A program made the translations under genes and the position numbers. Positions 36,394 through 44,546 of a stretch of 64,000 bases of DNA are shown here, piece after piece. How positions within the stretch are numbered: position 1 is the stretch's first letter; every line of letters begins with the position of its first letter. The DNA is from an uncultured Sphingomonadaceae bacterium (GTDB lineage: Bacteria > Pseudomonadota > Alphaproteobacteria > Sphingomonadales > Sphingomonadaceae). Location of the stretch: assembly GCA_947493215.1 (NCBI GenBank), contig CANLQE010000001.1:1054001-1118000 (forward strand). Direction: 5' to 3'. The notes under the pieces are model-generated. The model was given only the letters and a program-made list of their open reading frames with translations, ran no database searches and was not told where the DNA came from.

Positions 36394-37401
36394 ATGATGC
36401 GGGACAGAGTTCAGACAGCAGTTGATAGCGGCACGAGCAGGCCGAAGAGCCAGCGGGCTTTGCGCGCGGGAAAGGGAAAGCGGAAAGGTCGCGGCAATGC
36501 CGCGCCCTGCGCATCTCTATATGACGAGGTCACGGCCAAGATCATTGCGCAGCTGGAAGACGGGATTTTTCCTTGGGTTCGGCCTTGGAGCGTAGCAAAT
36601 GCCGTGCCGGGATTGCCGCGCAATGCGGTTTCGGGCCGTGCCTATTCGGGCGTGAACGTGCTGATATTATGGGGAGCCGTTACTGATGGCTGCTTTCCCT
36701 CACAGGATTGGCTGACTTTCCGGCAAGCCTTGGCCGCTGGCGGATGTATCCGCAAAGGCGAGAAGGGCCAGACGGTATTTTATGCCGACCGCTTCACCCC
36801 CCAAGAAAAGCACGAGCAGGTTGATGCCAATACCGATACGCCCCGCTCCATTCCATTTCTCAAACGCTTTACGGTTTTCAATGCCGCGCAGTGTGATGGT
36901 TTGCCACAGCGCCTGACAGATGACGCGACCCCGTTGCCCGAGCGTGAATTGCACAGCCAAGCCGAGGCTTTGTTTGCGGCAACACAGGCGGACTTCAGAA
37001 TTGGCGGTGCAAAAGCCTTTTACAGCCCGAGCGATGATTTTGTTCAGGTGCCGCCGCAACCAGCGTTCACCGCGCAGATTGATTATTATCGGACCGCCTT
37101 GCACGAACTTGGTCATTGGGCTGGCCACAAGACGCGGCTGGACCGCGACCAGTCAGGCCGGTTCGGCAGCGGTAAATATGCCCGTGAAGAATTATGCGCA
37201 GAACTTTCCTCGGCGTTTCTTTGCGCCGCGCTCGGTATCGTTCCTACCGTGCGCCATGCCGATTATCTCGGGTCGTGGCTGGCGGTATTGCGCCAAGATA
37301 ATCGCGCCATTTTCAAAGCTGCCAGTCAGGCCAGCAAAGCGGCTGACTTTCTTTTGGGCTTTGCCGATCAGGAACCCTGCAAAGCGGATGGTGCGGCATG
37401 A
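36394..37401 (+). CDS. ArdC-like antirestriction/zincin protein
   Basis: A 335-residue protein with an N-terminal ArdC (DUF1738) ssDNA-binding-like domain (LYDEVTAKIIAQLEDGIFPW) and a C-terminal zincin metallopeptidase domain with HELGH followed by an ELCAELSSAFLC segment that supplies the third ligand. ArdC proteins help conjugative DNA escape host restriction. GAGGAG just upstream of ATG 36394 is a strong SD. It overlaps the next small ORF by 4 bases (ATGA). It is a typical gene of plasmids and integrative elements in sphingomonads. Confidence 0.85.
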   Translation: MMRDRVQTAVDSGTSRPKSQRALRAGKGKRKGRGNAAPCASLYDEVTAKIIAQLEDGIFPWVRPWSVANAVPGLPRNAVSGRAYSGVNVLILWGAVTDGCFPSQDWLTFRQALAAGGCIRKGEKGQTVFYADRFTPQEKHEQVDANTDTPRSIPFLKRFTVFNAAQCDGLPQRLTDDATPLPERELHSQAEALFAATQADFRIGGAKAFYSPSDDFVQVPPQPAFTAQIDYYRTALHELGHWAGHKTRLDRDQSGRFGSGKYAREELCAELSSAFLCAALGIVPTVRHADYLGSWLAVLRQDNRAIFKAASQASKAADFLLGFADQEPCKADGAA

Positions 37402-37598
37402 GTAGGTCACTTCCCCTAGCATCCGAGCAAACACCCATTGGCGTGCAGACACTTGTCAGCGGCGTTGCGCCGATCACCGCCGCCCAGCGGCTGGCGTTTC
37501 GCGCCAACGCGCCAATGGAGCCAAAAAAGCCGCAGCGTCCAGCCGACCACGGTCTGTTCGATAGCAATGCGCGGCTCCAGATCGAGATGTTTTCATGA
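37398..37598 (+). CDS. Small hypothetical protein after ardC
   Basis: A 66-residue polar, Pro/Ala-rich polypeptide whose ATG overlaps the ardC-like stop by 4 bases. I do not recognise it. Translational coupling to ardC is the main reason to keep it. It ends 133 bases before the start of the ParB-like gene. Confidence 0.45.
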   Translation: MSRSLPLASEQTPIGVQTLVSGVAPITAAQRLAFRANAPMEPKKPQRPADHGLFDSNARLQIEMFS

Positions 37599-37731
37599 GC
37601 TTCCGCCGCCTTTCCCCAAAAGGCGCGGCAGACCCCGCGCGGCAATCATGCTGCGCGGACAACAGGCCCCACCTTCACCGCCCCCTCAAGATGCAAAGAA
37701 GGTGGGGCCAAACAACCCAAGGAGAAGTAAG

Positions 37732-38604
37732 ATGCAACTGCAACATATAGAATTAAACCGCCTGTCCATCTCAAAAGCCAATATGCGCCACGGCAAGAAA
37801 CTGCCCGATATTAGCAACATATTGCCCTCGGTGAAAAAACGAGGGGTTTTGATGCCGGTATTGGTGCGGCCTAATGGCAGCGCCGAAACGTTCGAGATCG
37901 TGGCGGGACGCAGGCGCTATTACGCCGCGCTGGCCGCTGCCAAAGATCAGGACACACCGCCGCCACTACCATGCGCCATCCTCGACGAGGATGACGATGC
38001 CGCCGCGCTTGAAGCCTCGCTGATTGAGAATTTCGTGTGCGAAGATCCTGATGAAGTGACCAAATGGGAAAAATTCTCGGCTTTGGTCAGGAAGGGCCGG
38101 AGCGTTGAAGATATTGCCGCGACCTTTGGTTTTACCGAAGCGGTGGTCAAACGTATTCTCGCGCTCGGCAATCTGATGCCGCGTATCCGCGAGGCATACC
38201 GCGCCGAGGAAATTGATGCCGCTACCGTCCGCCATCTGACTTTGGCCACCAAAACACAGCAGAAAGCGTGGCTAGCCTTGTTCAAGGACGAAGAAAGCTA
38301 CGCCCCGCGCGGCCATCAATTGAAGGCATGGCTGTTCGGCGGTGAGTCCATATCCACAACAGCAGCCTTGTTTGATATGGAGGGTTTTGACGGATTGATC
38401 GTCAAAGACCTGTTTGAGGATGATGGCTATTTTGGTGATGCCGATCAATTTTGGGTAGCGCAAACCGCCCAGATTGAAAGCCGTAAAGCTGCCTACCTAA
38501 AGGATGGCTGGAGTGATGTTCAGGTCATCCCGCCGCAATCCTATTTCCAAAGCTGGGATTATGAAAAGACCAGCAAGCGCAAAGGTGGCCGCGTCTGCCG
38601 TTGA
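37732..38604 (+). CDS. ParB-like partition/nuclease protein, C-terminally truncated
   Basis: The first 290 residues of a plasmid-type ParB: the ParB box (ELxRLSIS...VAGRRRYYAA), the LIENFVCEDPDEVTKWE motif, and a helix-turn-helix near VEDIAATFGFTEAVVKRIL. Homologues of this sphingomonad plasmid type, as I recall them, continue for several hundred more residues; here TGA follows the GGRVCR sequence, where the family has GGKV followed by more protein. SD GGAGAAG at 37721-37727 fixes the start at ATG 37732. Probably a broken remnant of a plasmid/ICE. Confidence 0.75.
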   Translation: MQLQHIELNRLSISKANMRHGKKLPDISNILPSVKKRGVLMPVLVRPNGSAETFEIVAGRRRYYAALAAAKDQDTPPPLPCAILDEDDDAAALEASLIENFVCEDPDEVTKWEKFSALVRKGRSVEDIAATFGFTEAVVKRILALGNLMPRIREAYRAEEIDAATVRHLTLATKTQQKAWLALFKDEESYAPRGHQLKAWLFGGESISTTAALFDMEGFDGLIVKDLFEDDGYFGDADQFWVAQTAQIESRKAAYLKDGWSDVQVIPPQSYFQSWDYEKTSKRKGGRVCR

Positions 38605-38815
38605 ATATGTGGATGGACGGGCGGCAGCTTTTAGGCAATCGCAAATAAAGGTTGAATGACCGCAATTGAGCCGACAGTCGACCGATAGATTTCGTAAATC
38701 GCAATAAGCCACCTGTCTTGTTCGGCTACAAATATGCTTTTTTCTATAATTGTTCTTTCTTAGCATGTTTTAGCGTAATTTCCATGCCATGGCCTCAACT
38801 ACTAAGGTTGCAAGT

Positions 38816-39952
38816 TTATCTGTTGAAAAGTTCGATATAGTCTTTGAACAGGAAGAGCCGGTTTCGCCGTTGGCCGGTGACTTCCAACAATACTCCATGC
38901 TCTACCATATCGTTTATCAGCGATGTTGCTGTGTTCGGGGTTGTCGATAGCAGGCCTGCGGCTGACTTTACATCGATTACGGGTCTGCCATATAGATGTT
39001 GCATCAACTGCTGCGCATTGGCTTGGCGGCGTTGGCTAAAGCGTGGAAAAACCTCTCGTTCGACGCGTTCCTTGATTGTCAGGATAGCGCGGAAGACATC
39101 GGCAGATGCCTTTGCCGTTTCCTCAACTCCATGCAGAAAGAATATGAGCCAATCGCGCATGTGATTACCCTGCCGTACGGCCATGAGATGATCAACGTAG
39201 GCCGTCTTGTTTCGTTCGAAATAATCCGAAAGATAGAGGGCTGGCCTGATCAGCAAATTTTCGGAGGCAAGGTAAAGCGATATCATCAGCCGACCAAGTC
39301 GGCCGTTCCCGTCGAGAAATGGGTGAATAGTCTCAAACTGATAATGGGCTATCGCGATTTTGACCAGCGGCGGGACTATGACTTCTTCGCTATGCAGGAA
39401 TTTTTCTAGATCGCTCATTAATTTTGGCACATGCTCATGATGCGGTGGTACGAACACTGCGTTCTTTAAACTCACGCCGATCCAATTCTGGCTGGTCCGG
39501 AATTCTCCTGGCCGTTTGGTTTCGCCGCGCACGCCTTGCATCAATATCGTGTGGGTATCGCGCAGTAGGCGGTTTGATAAAGGCAGAGTGTCGAGACTGT
39601 CGATGGCGAAATTGATTGCACGAATATAATTCTGCACCTCGCTCCAGTCGTCGCGCTCTTCGGGTGATAGGTCGTCGGCGTCCTTGAACGCGTCTTCGAT
39701 ATTGGTTTGCGTCCCTTCTATCCGGCTTGATTGCGTGGCTTCTTTCGCTACATACATCCGGATGAAGAACTCGATATCAGGAACAAGTTGAGCAAAAGCA
39801 TTCAATTCCCCAAGCGCTCGGTCCGCTTGCCCTAGTAATTGTTGGATTTGCGGATCGGCGATTGTCCATACATGATGGATCGGGCTGGGCAAAAAACTGC
39901 GATATTCGAGCTGCGCTTCATGCTGCCCCGCTTGATAGTCGGAAAGATTCAT
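38816..39952 (-). CDS. Fic-domain protein (AMPylase type, class II)
   Basis: A 378-residue Fic protein. The Fic core HPFLDGNGRLGR contains the catalytic His and nucleotide-binding residues. The N-terminal SSRIEGT near residue 76 is the (S/T)xxxE(G/N) inhibitory helix, so it is a class II self-inhibited enzyme. A winged-helix-like region at the C-terminus (SAAGLLSTTPNTATSLINDM) may bind DNA and autoregulate. The target of AMP transfer is unknown. Its promoter region contains strong repeats (see 39950-40072). Confidence 0.88.
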   Translation of the reverse strand: MNLSDYQAGQHEAQLEYRSFLPSPIHHVWTIADPQIQQLLGQADRALGELNAFAQLVPDIEFFIRMYVAKEATQSSRIEGTQTNIEDAFKDADDLSPEERDDWSEVQNYIRAINFAIDSLDTLPLSNRLLRDTHTILMQGVRGETKRPGEFRTSQNWIGVSLKNAVFVPPHHEHVPKLMSDLEKFLHSEEVIVPPLVKIAIAHYQFETIHPFLDGNGRLGRLMISLYLASENLLIRPALYLSDYFERNKTAYVDHLMAVRQGNHMRDWLIFFLHGVEETAKASADVFRAILTIKERVEREVFPRFSQRRQANAQQLMQHLYGRPVIDVKSAAGLLSTTPNTATSLINDMVEHGVLLEVTGQRRNRLFLFKDYIELFNR

Positions 39953-40072
39953 AAATCAGAAAATATCCTTTTTCTACAATATGGCTTTCCATATGTCAGA
40001 TTGCTATCGAAACAAAGCTCTTATTTTAGTTTTAGGGCCATTTTCTGATTTATGGTTTTCCTAATGTCAGAT
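39950..40072. promoter_or_regulatory. Repeats in the fic upstream region
   Basis: CATAAATCAGAAAAT (39950-39964), starting at the fic start codon, is the exact reverse complement of ATTTTCTGATTTATG (40040-40054). Within and after it, a 22-base direct repeat (39980-40001 and 40051-40072) matches at 19 of 22 positions and ends in ATGTCAGAT. Both suggest operators for self-regulation of fic. The rest of 39953-40441, a 489-base gap up to mucR, has no supported gene. Confidence 0.5.
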
Positions 40073-40441
40073 AATGGACATTACATACTGTTATATCGAG
40101 CCACCCAGCCCGGTCTGGTTGATGCTTAAAGCCTGAGATTCCCGATAGCGCAGGAAAACTGTCAGCAGCGTATCGCGATAATGCTATTCAGACAGTTTTT
40201 AGTTGCGGCGGTGCGCGTGCCCCCTGCTTCCAAGATGGGATTGCTCCGGCGAGGAGTACGCAGGACATTTCTCAAGTTATTCTGCCCGCAATCTGATTGT
40301 TATGAGTCAGAATTCCCATCGGAAAATAGTCTGATTCTGGGACAATTGTAACTAATCCACAAATCGCATAGAATAACCTGCTAAGGTTGTCACATATATA
40401 AATGATCATGAAGCAGGAGCGCTACTGGGTAAGGTAGAATA

Positions 40442-40846
40442 ATGAACAATACAGCAAATCGAGACCAACAGTTGATGACGATGACATCAGATATTGTTGC
40501 AGCTCATGTGGCCAACAACAATGTAGCCGTTTCAGATCTCCCGAAATTAATCGAGAATGTCCATGGCTCGCTACGCGGATTAACCGACAAGCCTGCTCCC
40601 AAAGAACATCAAAATCCTGCTGTCCCGATCAAGTACTCCATCACATCGGATCTAATTACCTGTCTGGATTGTGGTAAGTCGATGAAGATGCTGAAACGCC
40701 ATTTAATGGCTAACCATCAGATGACACCTAGCGAATATCGCAAAAAATGGGAATTGGCGCCGGACTATCCGATGGTCACATCCCGCTATTCCAAAATCAG
40801 AAGCGGTTTAGCCATAGACATGGGCTTGGGCCGCAAGTCTTCTTGA
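40442..40846 (+). CDS. MucR/Ros family zinc-finger regulator
   Basis: A 134-residue DNA-binding protein of the Ros/MucR family. The zinc finger CLDCGKSMKMLKRHLMANH (Cys2His2 in the prokaryotic form) is followed by MTPSEYRKKWELAPDYPMV, the family's signature. MucR proteins repress AT-rich and horizontally acquired genes in Alphaproteobacteria. It may control element genes nearby. Start ATG 40442 follows GGAGCG and GGTAGA sequences. Confidence 0.88.
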   Translation: MNNTANRDQQLMTMTSDIVAAHVANNNVAVSDLPKLIENVHGSLRGLTDKPAPKEHQNPAVPIKYSITSDLITCLDCGKSMKMLKRHLMANHQMTPSEYRKKWELAPDYPMVTSRYSKIRSGLAIDMGLGRKSS

Positions 40847-41250
40847 CGACTGCGATCGTCTTTTACGTGATGATTCCAAGAGGTTTCAAGGAGTAAGCGA
40901 AATTAGATGCTAAGTTGATAGATAGTCTTGTGTTGACGGGAGTGACGAACTCTCGCCAAATCTTGAACGCGAGCATCGGTTTGAATGAATAAACCCCGCC
41001 GACTGGGATAGTCGAACGGGGCTTTGCAACGGTGGGTCGCAATTATGCTCCGAAAGAGGAAGTAGCACCTATGCCCTTGGTTGCATTGTACAAAATAGAC
41101 TCACGGTTCCAAAATTTTTGAAATGCTTTACCATGTAACAGTCTGACAATAGTCTGCTTACCTGTCCAGCAACCTTCCCGTCTCGCCGGTAGTGGGTCAG
41201 TTTGAAATTGGCATATAGTAATTGTCGTCTATAATCGCCATGTAAGAGTT
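40847..41250. other. Gene-free stretch with one terminator-like hairpin
   Basis: About 400 bases after mucR with no supported gene. The only clear structure is the hairpin at 40991-41025, listed separately. Confidence 0.5.
40991..41025 (+). terminator. Bidirectional terminator-like hairpin
   Basis: AAACCCCG (40991-40998) and CGGGGCTTT (41017-41025) pair, with inner arms CGACT/AGTCG around GGGAT. The AAA...TTT ends make a two-way intrinsic terminator plausible. Confidence 0.5.
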
Positions 41251-41484
41251 ATGACAGGATGGATGATAAGAGTTCCTACTCTAAGGATGGGCGGCGGAAC
41301 GCCAATGGAGACCCTATATGCGGCTTGGATTGACGACGCCGTGGATGCACTCATGGCTGTTGAAAAGACAGCAAATCTGACCGCCGATCAGGTGCCAGAA
41401 ACCTTAGTTGTATTGTCAGAATCGTCTCTACTGGGGCTAGGCATGGAAGAAGGCGATGTGAAATATGTCACCACGCAAACCTAA
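41251..41484 (+). CDS. Small hypothetical protein
   Basis: A 77-residue acidic polypeptide (start possibly at ATG 41305). No family is recognised. Its 3' part carries GAAGAAGG at about 41447, which serves as SD for the following small gene, so the two reading frames overlap by 20 bases. Weak evidence: composition is gene-like, but there is no strong SD of its own. Confidence 0.35.
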   Translation: MTGWMIRVPTLRMGGGTPMETLYAAWIDDAVDALMAVEKTANLTADQVPETLVVLSESSLLGLGMEEGDVKYVTTQT

Positions 41485-41611
41485 GCGCCCACGCGATCCA
41501 AACTAGCTTGCAAAGCTAATGGTTGATATCGCTTCCGGTGAAGAATCAGAAAAAGAGTCCACATCGGCAAAGTCCAAAAAGAATTCAGAACAGACTGACC
41601 CTAAGACATAA
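41465..41611 (+). pseudogene. Small conserved ICE/plasmid gene interrupted by an amber codon
   Basis: ATG 41465 follows GAAGAAGG with good spacing and reads MSPRKPKRPRDPN, then TAG, then in the same frame LAKLMVDIASGEESE and a Lys/Ser-rich tail ending at 41611. The joined sequence matches the widespread small proteins that read KRPRDPNQLAKxxVDIATGE, with the codon for Gln (CAG) replaced by TAG. From memory these proteins often continue with a histone-H1-like basic tail. So this is a point-mutated copy unless the amber codon is read through. Confidence 0.6.
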
Positions 41612-42251
41612 TAATTTCTAGCCCTTCCAACAGTTCGATGTGATCTTTAGTTTTTAGTGGCGCGGTCGAATACCAAGCATTGTCGTCAAAAGGTAGGTTG
41701 GCACGTCTTACGATGCTAAATGGGATAGGTTTCTTGCCGCTGTAAACTGTTGGGTCCGGTGCCGTTGTTAGGGCCGCAAAGTCGTATTCATAGTCTCCTG
41801 CGCCGTATTCAGATTGCTGTTTCGAAATTTTGGAATTTATGGTTTCAATGAACTCCAATTTTTTTTGAATGGATTCACCCATTTCGACAACTAGATTGCT
41901 TTCGTAAAACTTTCCGTTTGTTGAAAGCGGAACGAGCTTCAAATTGAATCTATCTTCAAGAGCTGACAGCAGATCGTCCATAAACGTATCGAGAATTTCG
42001 GTTGTGGTAATGGACTCAACCGAGATTCCATCTGAAAATGAGGAAAGGTTCATTATATCGACCCCATTCCATTTACCCATACCGAATTGAATAGGTTCGC
42101 TCGAAAATTCTTCGAAAGTTGTGGGATATTGTTTGAACTGGTAGCGTTGAACAATCAAGTCCACCACATCAGGAATGTAAGGCTGTCCTTCCGGTGTTCG
42201 CATCGTCATCAAGAAGATTACCTTGCTTGGTTCCAGTGATTTGAGTTCCAT
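41601..42251 (-). CDS. Unrecognised protein, third gene of a toxin-antitoxin-like cluster
   Basis: About 216 residues; no family recognised. It is acidic, without signal or membrane segments. A pattern of the form FSDGISVESITTTEILDTFMDD suggests a compact alpha/beta fold. ATG 42251 has GGAA 8 bases upstream; a start at 42296 is possible. It overlaps the antitoxin gene by 83 bases in another frame. Position at the end of a HigB-HigA-like pair makes it a candidate accessory protein; it does not look like the SecB-type chaperone of known three-part systems. Confidence 0.65.
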   Translation of the reverse strand: MELKSLEPSKVIFLMTMRTPEGQPYIPDVVDLIVQRYQFKQYPTTFEEFSSEPIQFGMGKWNGVDIMNLSSFSDGISVESITTTEILDTFMDDLLSALEDRFNLKLVPLSTNGKFYESNLVVEMGESIQKKLEFIETINSKISKQQSEYGAGDYEYDFAALTTAPDPTVYSGKKPIPFSIVRRANLPFDDNAWYSTAPLKTKDHIELLEGLEIIMS

Positions 42252-42693
42252 ATTCTGTATTCCATTTGTTTGATGTCGAGGATTGTATTGAGGCAATTTG
42301 CCTTAGATAAGCTTCGTGGAAGTCGCTGTTCATTGCTGCCGTTAAGCCGCTTGGATTTTGAGCCTCTTCGCCGCTACCCTCTGCGTATTCTTGAATAACC
42401 GCTTCGGTTGGTTCTATTACAACCCTCAATCTAGCATCCAAAACTTCAGATATTTTCCTGAGCGTGTTGAAACTCCATTTGCTGTAGTCAGCACTTTCAA
42501 CACGGGAAACACCTGACTGAGTAGTGCCGATTTCTTTCGCTAGTTCCGCTTGACTAAGGCCCCGCGCTTTACGAAGCGCGATAAGTTGTTTTGCAATCAA
42601 TGCAGATGCTTCTGCTATGAAAAAGTTTTGTCGATACTCTCGGTCTTTAAGTTTCTTTGGAATCTCGAGATCAATTGAGGGTAGTAGGGCCAT
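42169..42693 (-). CDS. XRE-type antitoxin (HigA-like)
   Basis: A 174-residue protein. The helix-turn-helix LSQAELAKEIGTTQSGVSRVES at about residues 45-66 is of the Cro/XRE type. It follows a RelE/HigB-like toxin gene with a 23-base overlap, the toxin-first order of HigBA systems. The last 30-35 residues read as low-complexity, Ser/Thr/Asn-rich tail and lie over the start of the next gene. It probably represses its own operon. Confidence 0.78.
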   Translation of the reverse strand: MALLPSIDLEIPKKLKDREYRQNFFIAEASALIAKQLIALRKARGLSQAELAKEIGTTQSGVSRVESADYSKWSFNTLRKISEVLDARLRVVIEPTEAVIQEYAEGSGEEAQNPSGLTAAMNSDFHEAYLRQIASIQSSTSNKWNTEYGTQITGTKQGNLLDDDANTGRTALHS

Positions 42694-43057
42694 CTGAAAT
42701 TATGCCTCCTTTCTTCATTATCGGGTCAACTTCTGCTTTGCGTTTCATCGCTAATTTATATGCTCGCTCTTGCTCTTGCTTTGACGTCTTTTTGTGAATG
42801 AGAAAGACAACGATTTTCCTTCGGTATGGCGCATATAGAACTCGAATTTGCAACCTATTCACTTTCAAATTTGCCTGCCATAATCCGCCAAGTTTCTTTC
42901 CTAAATTTTTGCAACTAAATGCTTCTGGCGACGGTCCTTCTTTACGCACTGAATCTAAAAACAGATCAACTTTTGCCTGTATGGCCGCAACCATGAATCC
43001 TTTTTCAGCGTCCAAATACACGGATTCCGGCCATTGATTTAGTTCATACATAAACAT
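42671..43057 (-). CDS. RelE/HigB-like toxin (Gp49 family)
   Basis: A 128-residue basic protein. LGKKLGGLWQANLKVNRLQIRVLYAPYRRKIVVFLIHKKTSK fits the phage-derived Gp49/HigB toxin family with a core of basic residues. These toxins cut mRNA at the ribosome. It is first in a three-gene leftward unit and overlaps the antitoxin gene by 23 bases. There is no clear SD upstream of ATG 43057; ATG 43051 is an alternative. Confidence 0.75.
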   Translation of the reverse strand: MFMYELNQWPESVYLDAEKGFMVAAIQAKVDLFLDSVRKEGPSPEAFSCKNLGKKLGGLWQANLKVNRLQIRVLYAPYRRKIVVFLIHKKTSKQEQERAYKLAMKRKAEVDPIMKKGGIISDGPTTLN

Positions 43058-43149
43058 ATCACAATAAAGTGCTAACGAAAAGCCGGTCGTGCTTATATAA
43101 TATCACATTTATATTATGTCTATCATATTGCTTCAGCACGGTAGCCATT

Positions 43150-43392
43150 ATGAACAGATTGATTACAGAAAGTCGCGGTAAAATTCTTCACTTGCTTAGC
43201 GAGGGCATGAGTATTCGTGCCATTGGCCGCACAATGGGCGTAAGTAAAAACACGATTTCAAAGCTGTTGATTGATTCTGGCAACCCACGCATCTTCAGGG
43301 CCGAGTTGCACTGCTACGCGCTGTTGCCCGCAGCGGCCAAAACCAAATCGCCATATGTGAGACTCATCTTGACAACACCAGTCGTCATGTAG
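43150..43392 (+). pseudogene. Fragment of an IS1-type transposase
   Basis: Residues 1-40 (MNRLITESRGKILHLLSEGM and the following SIRAIGRTMGVSKNTISKLL) match the helix-turn-helix N-terminus of IS1-family transposases of Alphaproteobacteria. After SKLLIDSG the sequence no longer resembles them and soon ends. So it is the start of a broken IS copy in an AT-rich stretch. Confidence 0.55.
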
Positions 43393-43545
43393 CCATCTAA
43401 AGAATCGGAGTTATTTTATAATTATCTAAAGGCAACGCAATATTTGAATTTAACTTTGGTTTAGGTCAGAGGCGGATAGCGCAGCATCTCCCTTGCCGAG
43501 CAAGCGTAGCGGGGTGAGACAAGACGGCCGGTGTATCCGACCCCA

Positions 43546-44469
43546 TTAATCGTGTTGACCCTTCAGTGCATTTGCAATTGTTTGTGCTACCCTGTTCGCA
43601 GCCTGCAATGACGGGTCATGTTGAACATGCGCGTATATCATCGTTGAACGCATATTGCTGTGTCCAAGGATTGCGCCAGTTAAAGCGAGTGCTTCACCGG
43701 AAGACGTCGCAATTGCACCCATTGTGTGTCGGAGTGTATGTGGCGTCACGCCTTCCAAGCCGGCCCTTTTGACGATTTTGGGCCAAATCGTCTTCGTGCC
43801 TTGAAAATATCCATCACCAAAATCAGCGGGAAAGACGAACTCTGAATCTTCATTTTGTTTGATACTTTTAAGTAGGACAAGGGCAGCGCTGGCCAGCGGT
43901 CGGACTGATATTCCTGTTTTAGTATCGTCAAGTATGAGCAGGCTGCGATCAGCATCAATTTCGCTCCATTTCAGTTCAACGATTTCCTGCCTTCTGCAGC
44001 CTGTTAACGCCCACAAACGGGTGATATTGAGAGCTTTGATATTGGTGCCTTCTGCTTCCAAAGCATCACAAGCGGCGCCCAATTTGCGAACCTCTTCAAT
44101 CGTAAGAAATCGATTGTTCTGATTATCGGTTTTTCGAACCGCCGCTTTCATGCAGGGATTGGAACTCAATATGTCCCGCCGAACCGCAAAGCTGAAAACT
44201 GCGGACAAATCGCGAAACACTTTGCGTGCGGCGCCTTCACCAGCAAGCCTCTTCTTCCCAGCCTCCATGAAGTCCTTTGACCATTTATAATAAACACCCT
44301 GTGCGATACCTTCACGCCGGCATAGCTCGGCAATGCTATCATCACCGCGCAGACCCTCCAGCACGATCCGTATCTTCTCTTCCGAGTTATATTGCTTGCG
44401 GGTCGCTCTGCGAATATCCTTCACCACCCGCTCTGCGGAGGCCTTGGAATTTTTCTGTTTTGGTCTCAT
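43546..44469 (-). CDS. Chimeric ORF: IS3-type OrfA N-terminus fused in frame to a tyrosine integrase
   Basis: 307 residues. Residues 1 to about 78 are the start of an IS3-family OrfA (KQYNSEEKIRIVLEGL, RREGIAQGVYYKW). From about residue 79, the sequence is a tyrosine recombinase without its arm- and half of its core-binding domain: R159 in TGCRRQE, K184, H244-x-x-R247, H270, Y279. All catalytic residues remain, but the DNA-binding N-terminus is gone, so activity is doubtful. The ORF has no stop at the joint near 44235. It likely arose by deletion after IS insertion. Confidence 0.75.
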   Translation of the reverse strand: MRPKQKNSKASAERVVKDIRRATRKQYNSEEKIRIVLEGLRGDDSIAELCRREGIAQGVYYKWSKDFMEAGKKRLAGEGAARKVFRDLSAVFSFAVRRDILSSNPCMKAAVRKTDNQNNRFLTIEEVRKLGAACDALEAEGTNIKALNITRLWALTGCRRQEIVELKWSEIDADRSLLILDDTKTGISVRPLASAALVLLKSIKQNEDSEFVFPADFGDGYFQGTKTIWPKIVKRAGLEGVTPHTLRHTMGAIATSSGEALALTGAILGHSNMRSTMIYAHVQHDPSLQAANRVAQTIANALKGQHD

Positions 44470-44518
44470 CTTCGTTCCTTACGTCACTACGATGATACCA
44501 AAACACTCACATCCTACA
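44236..44518 (-). mobile_element. Left-end fragment of an IS3-type insertion sequence
   Basis: It contains the first part of orfA (up to the joint with the integrase) and about 50 bases upstream, which read on the minus strand as TGTAGGATGTGAGTGTTTTG. This looks like an IS terminus. The right part of the IS, including orfB, is missing. The end near 44518 is estimated; no terminal repeat partner is left to confirm it. Confidence 0.5.
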
Positions 44519-44546
44519 TAACCGCAATCTGTCTATCGATCGCTGA

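Noticed and set aside
41601-42251. Third TA gene as SecB-like chaperone
   Set aside because: Sequence does not resemble SecB; only the gene order suggested it.
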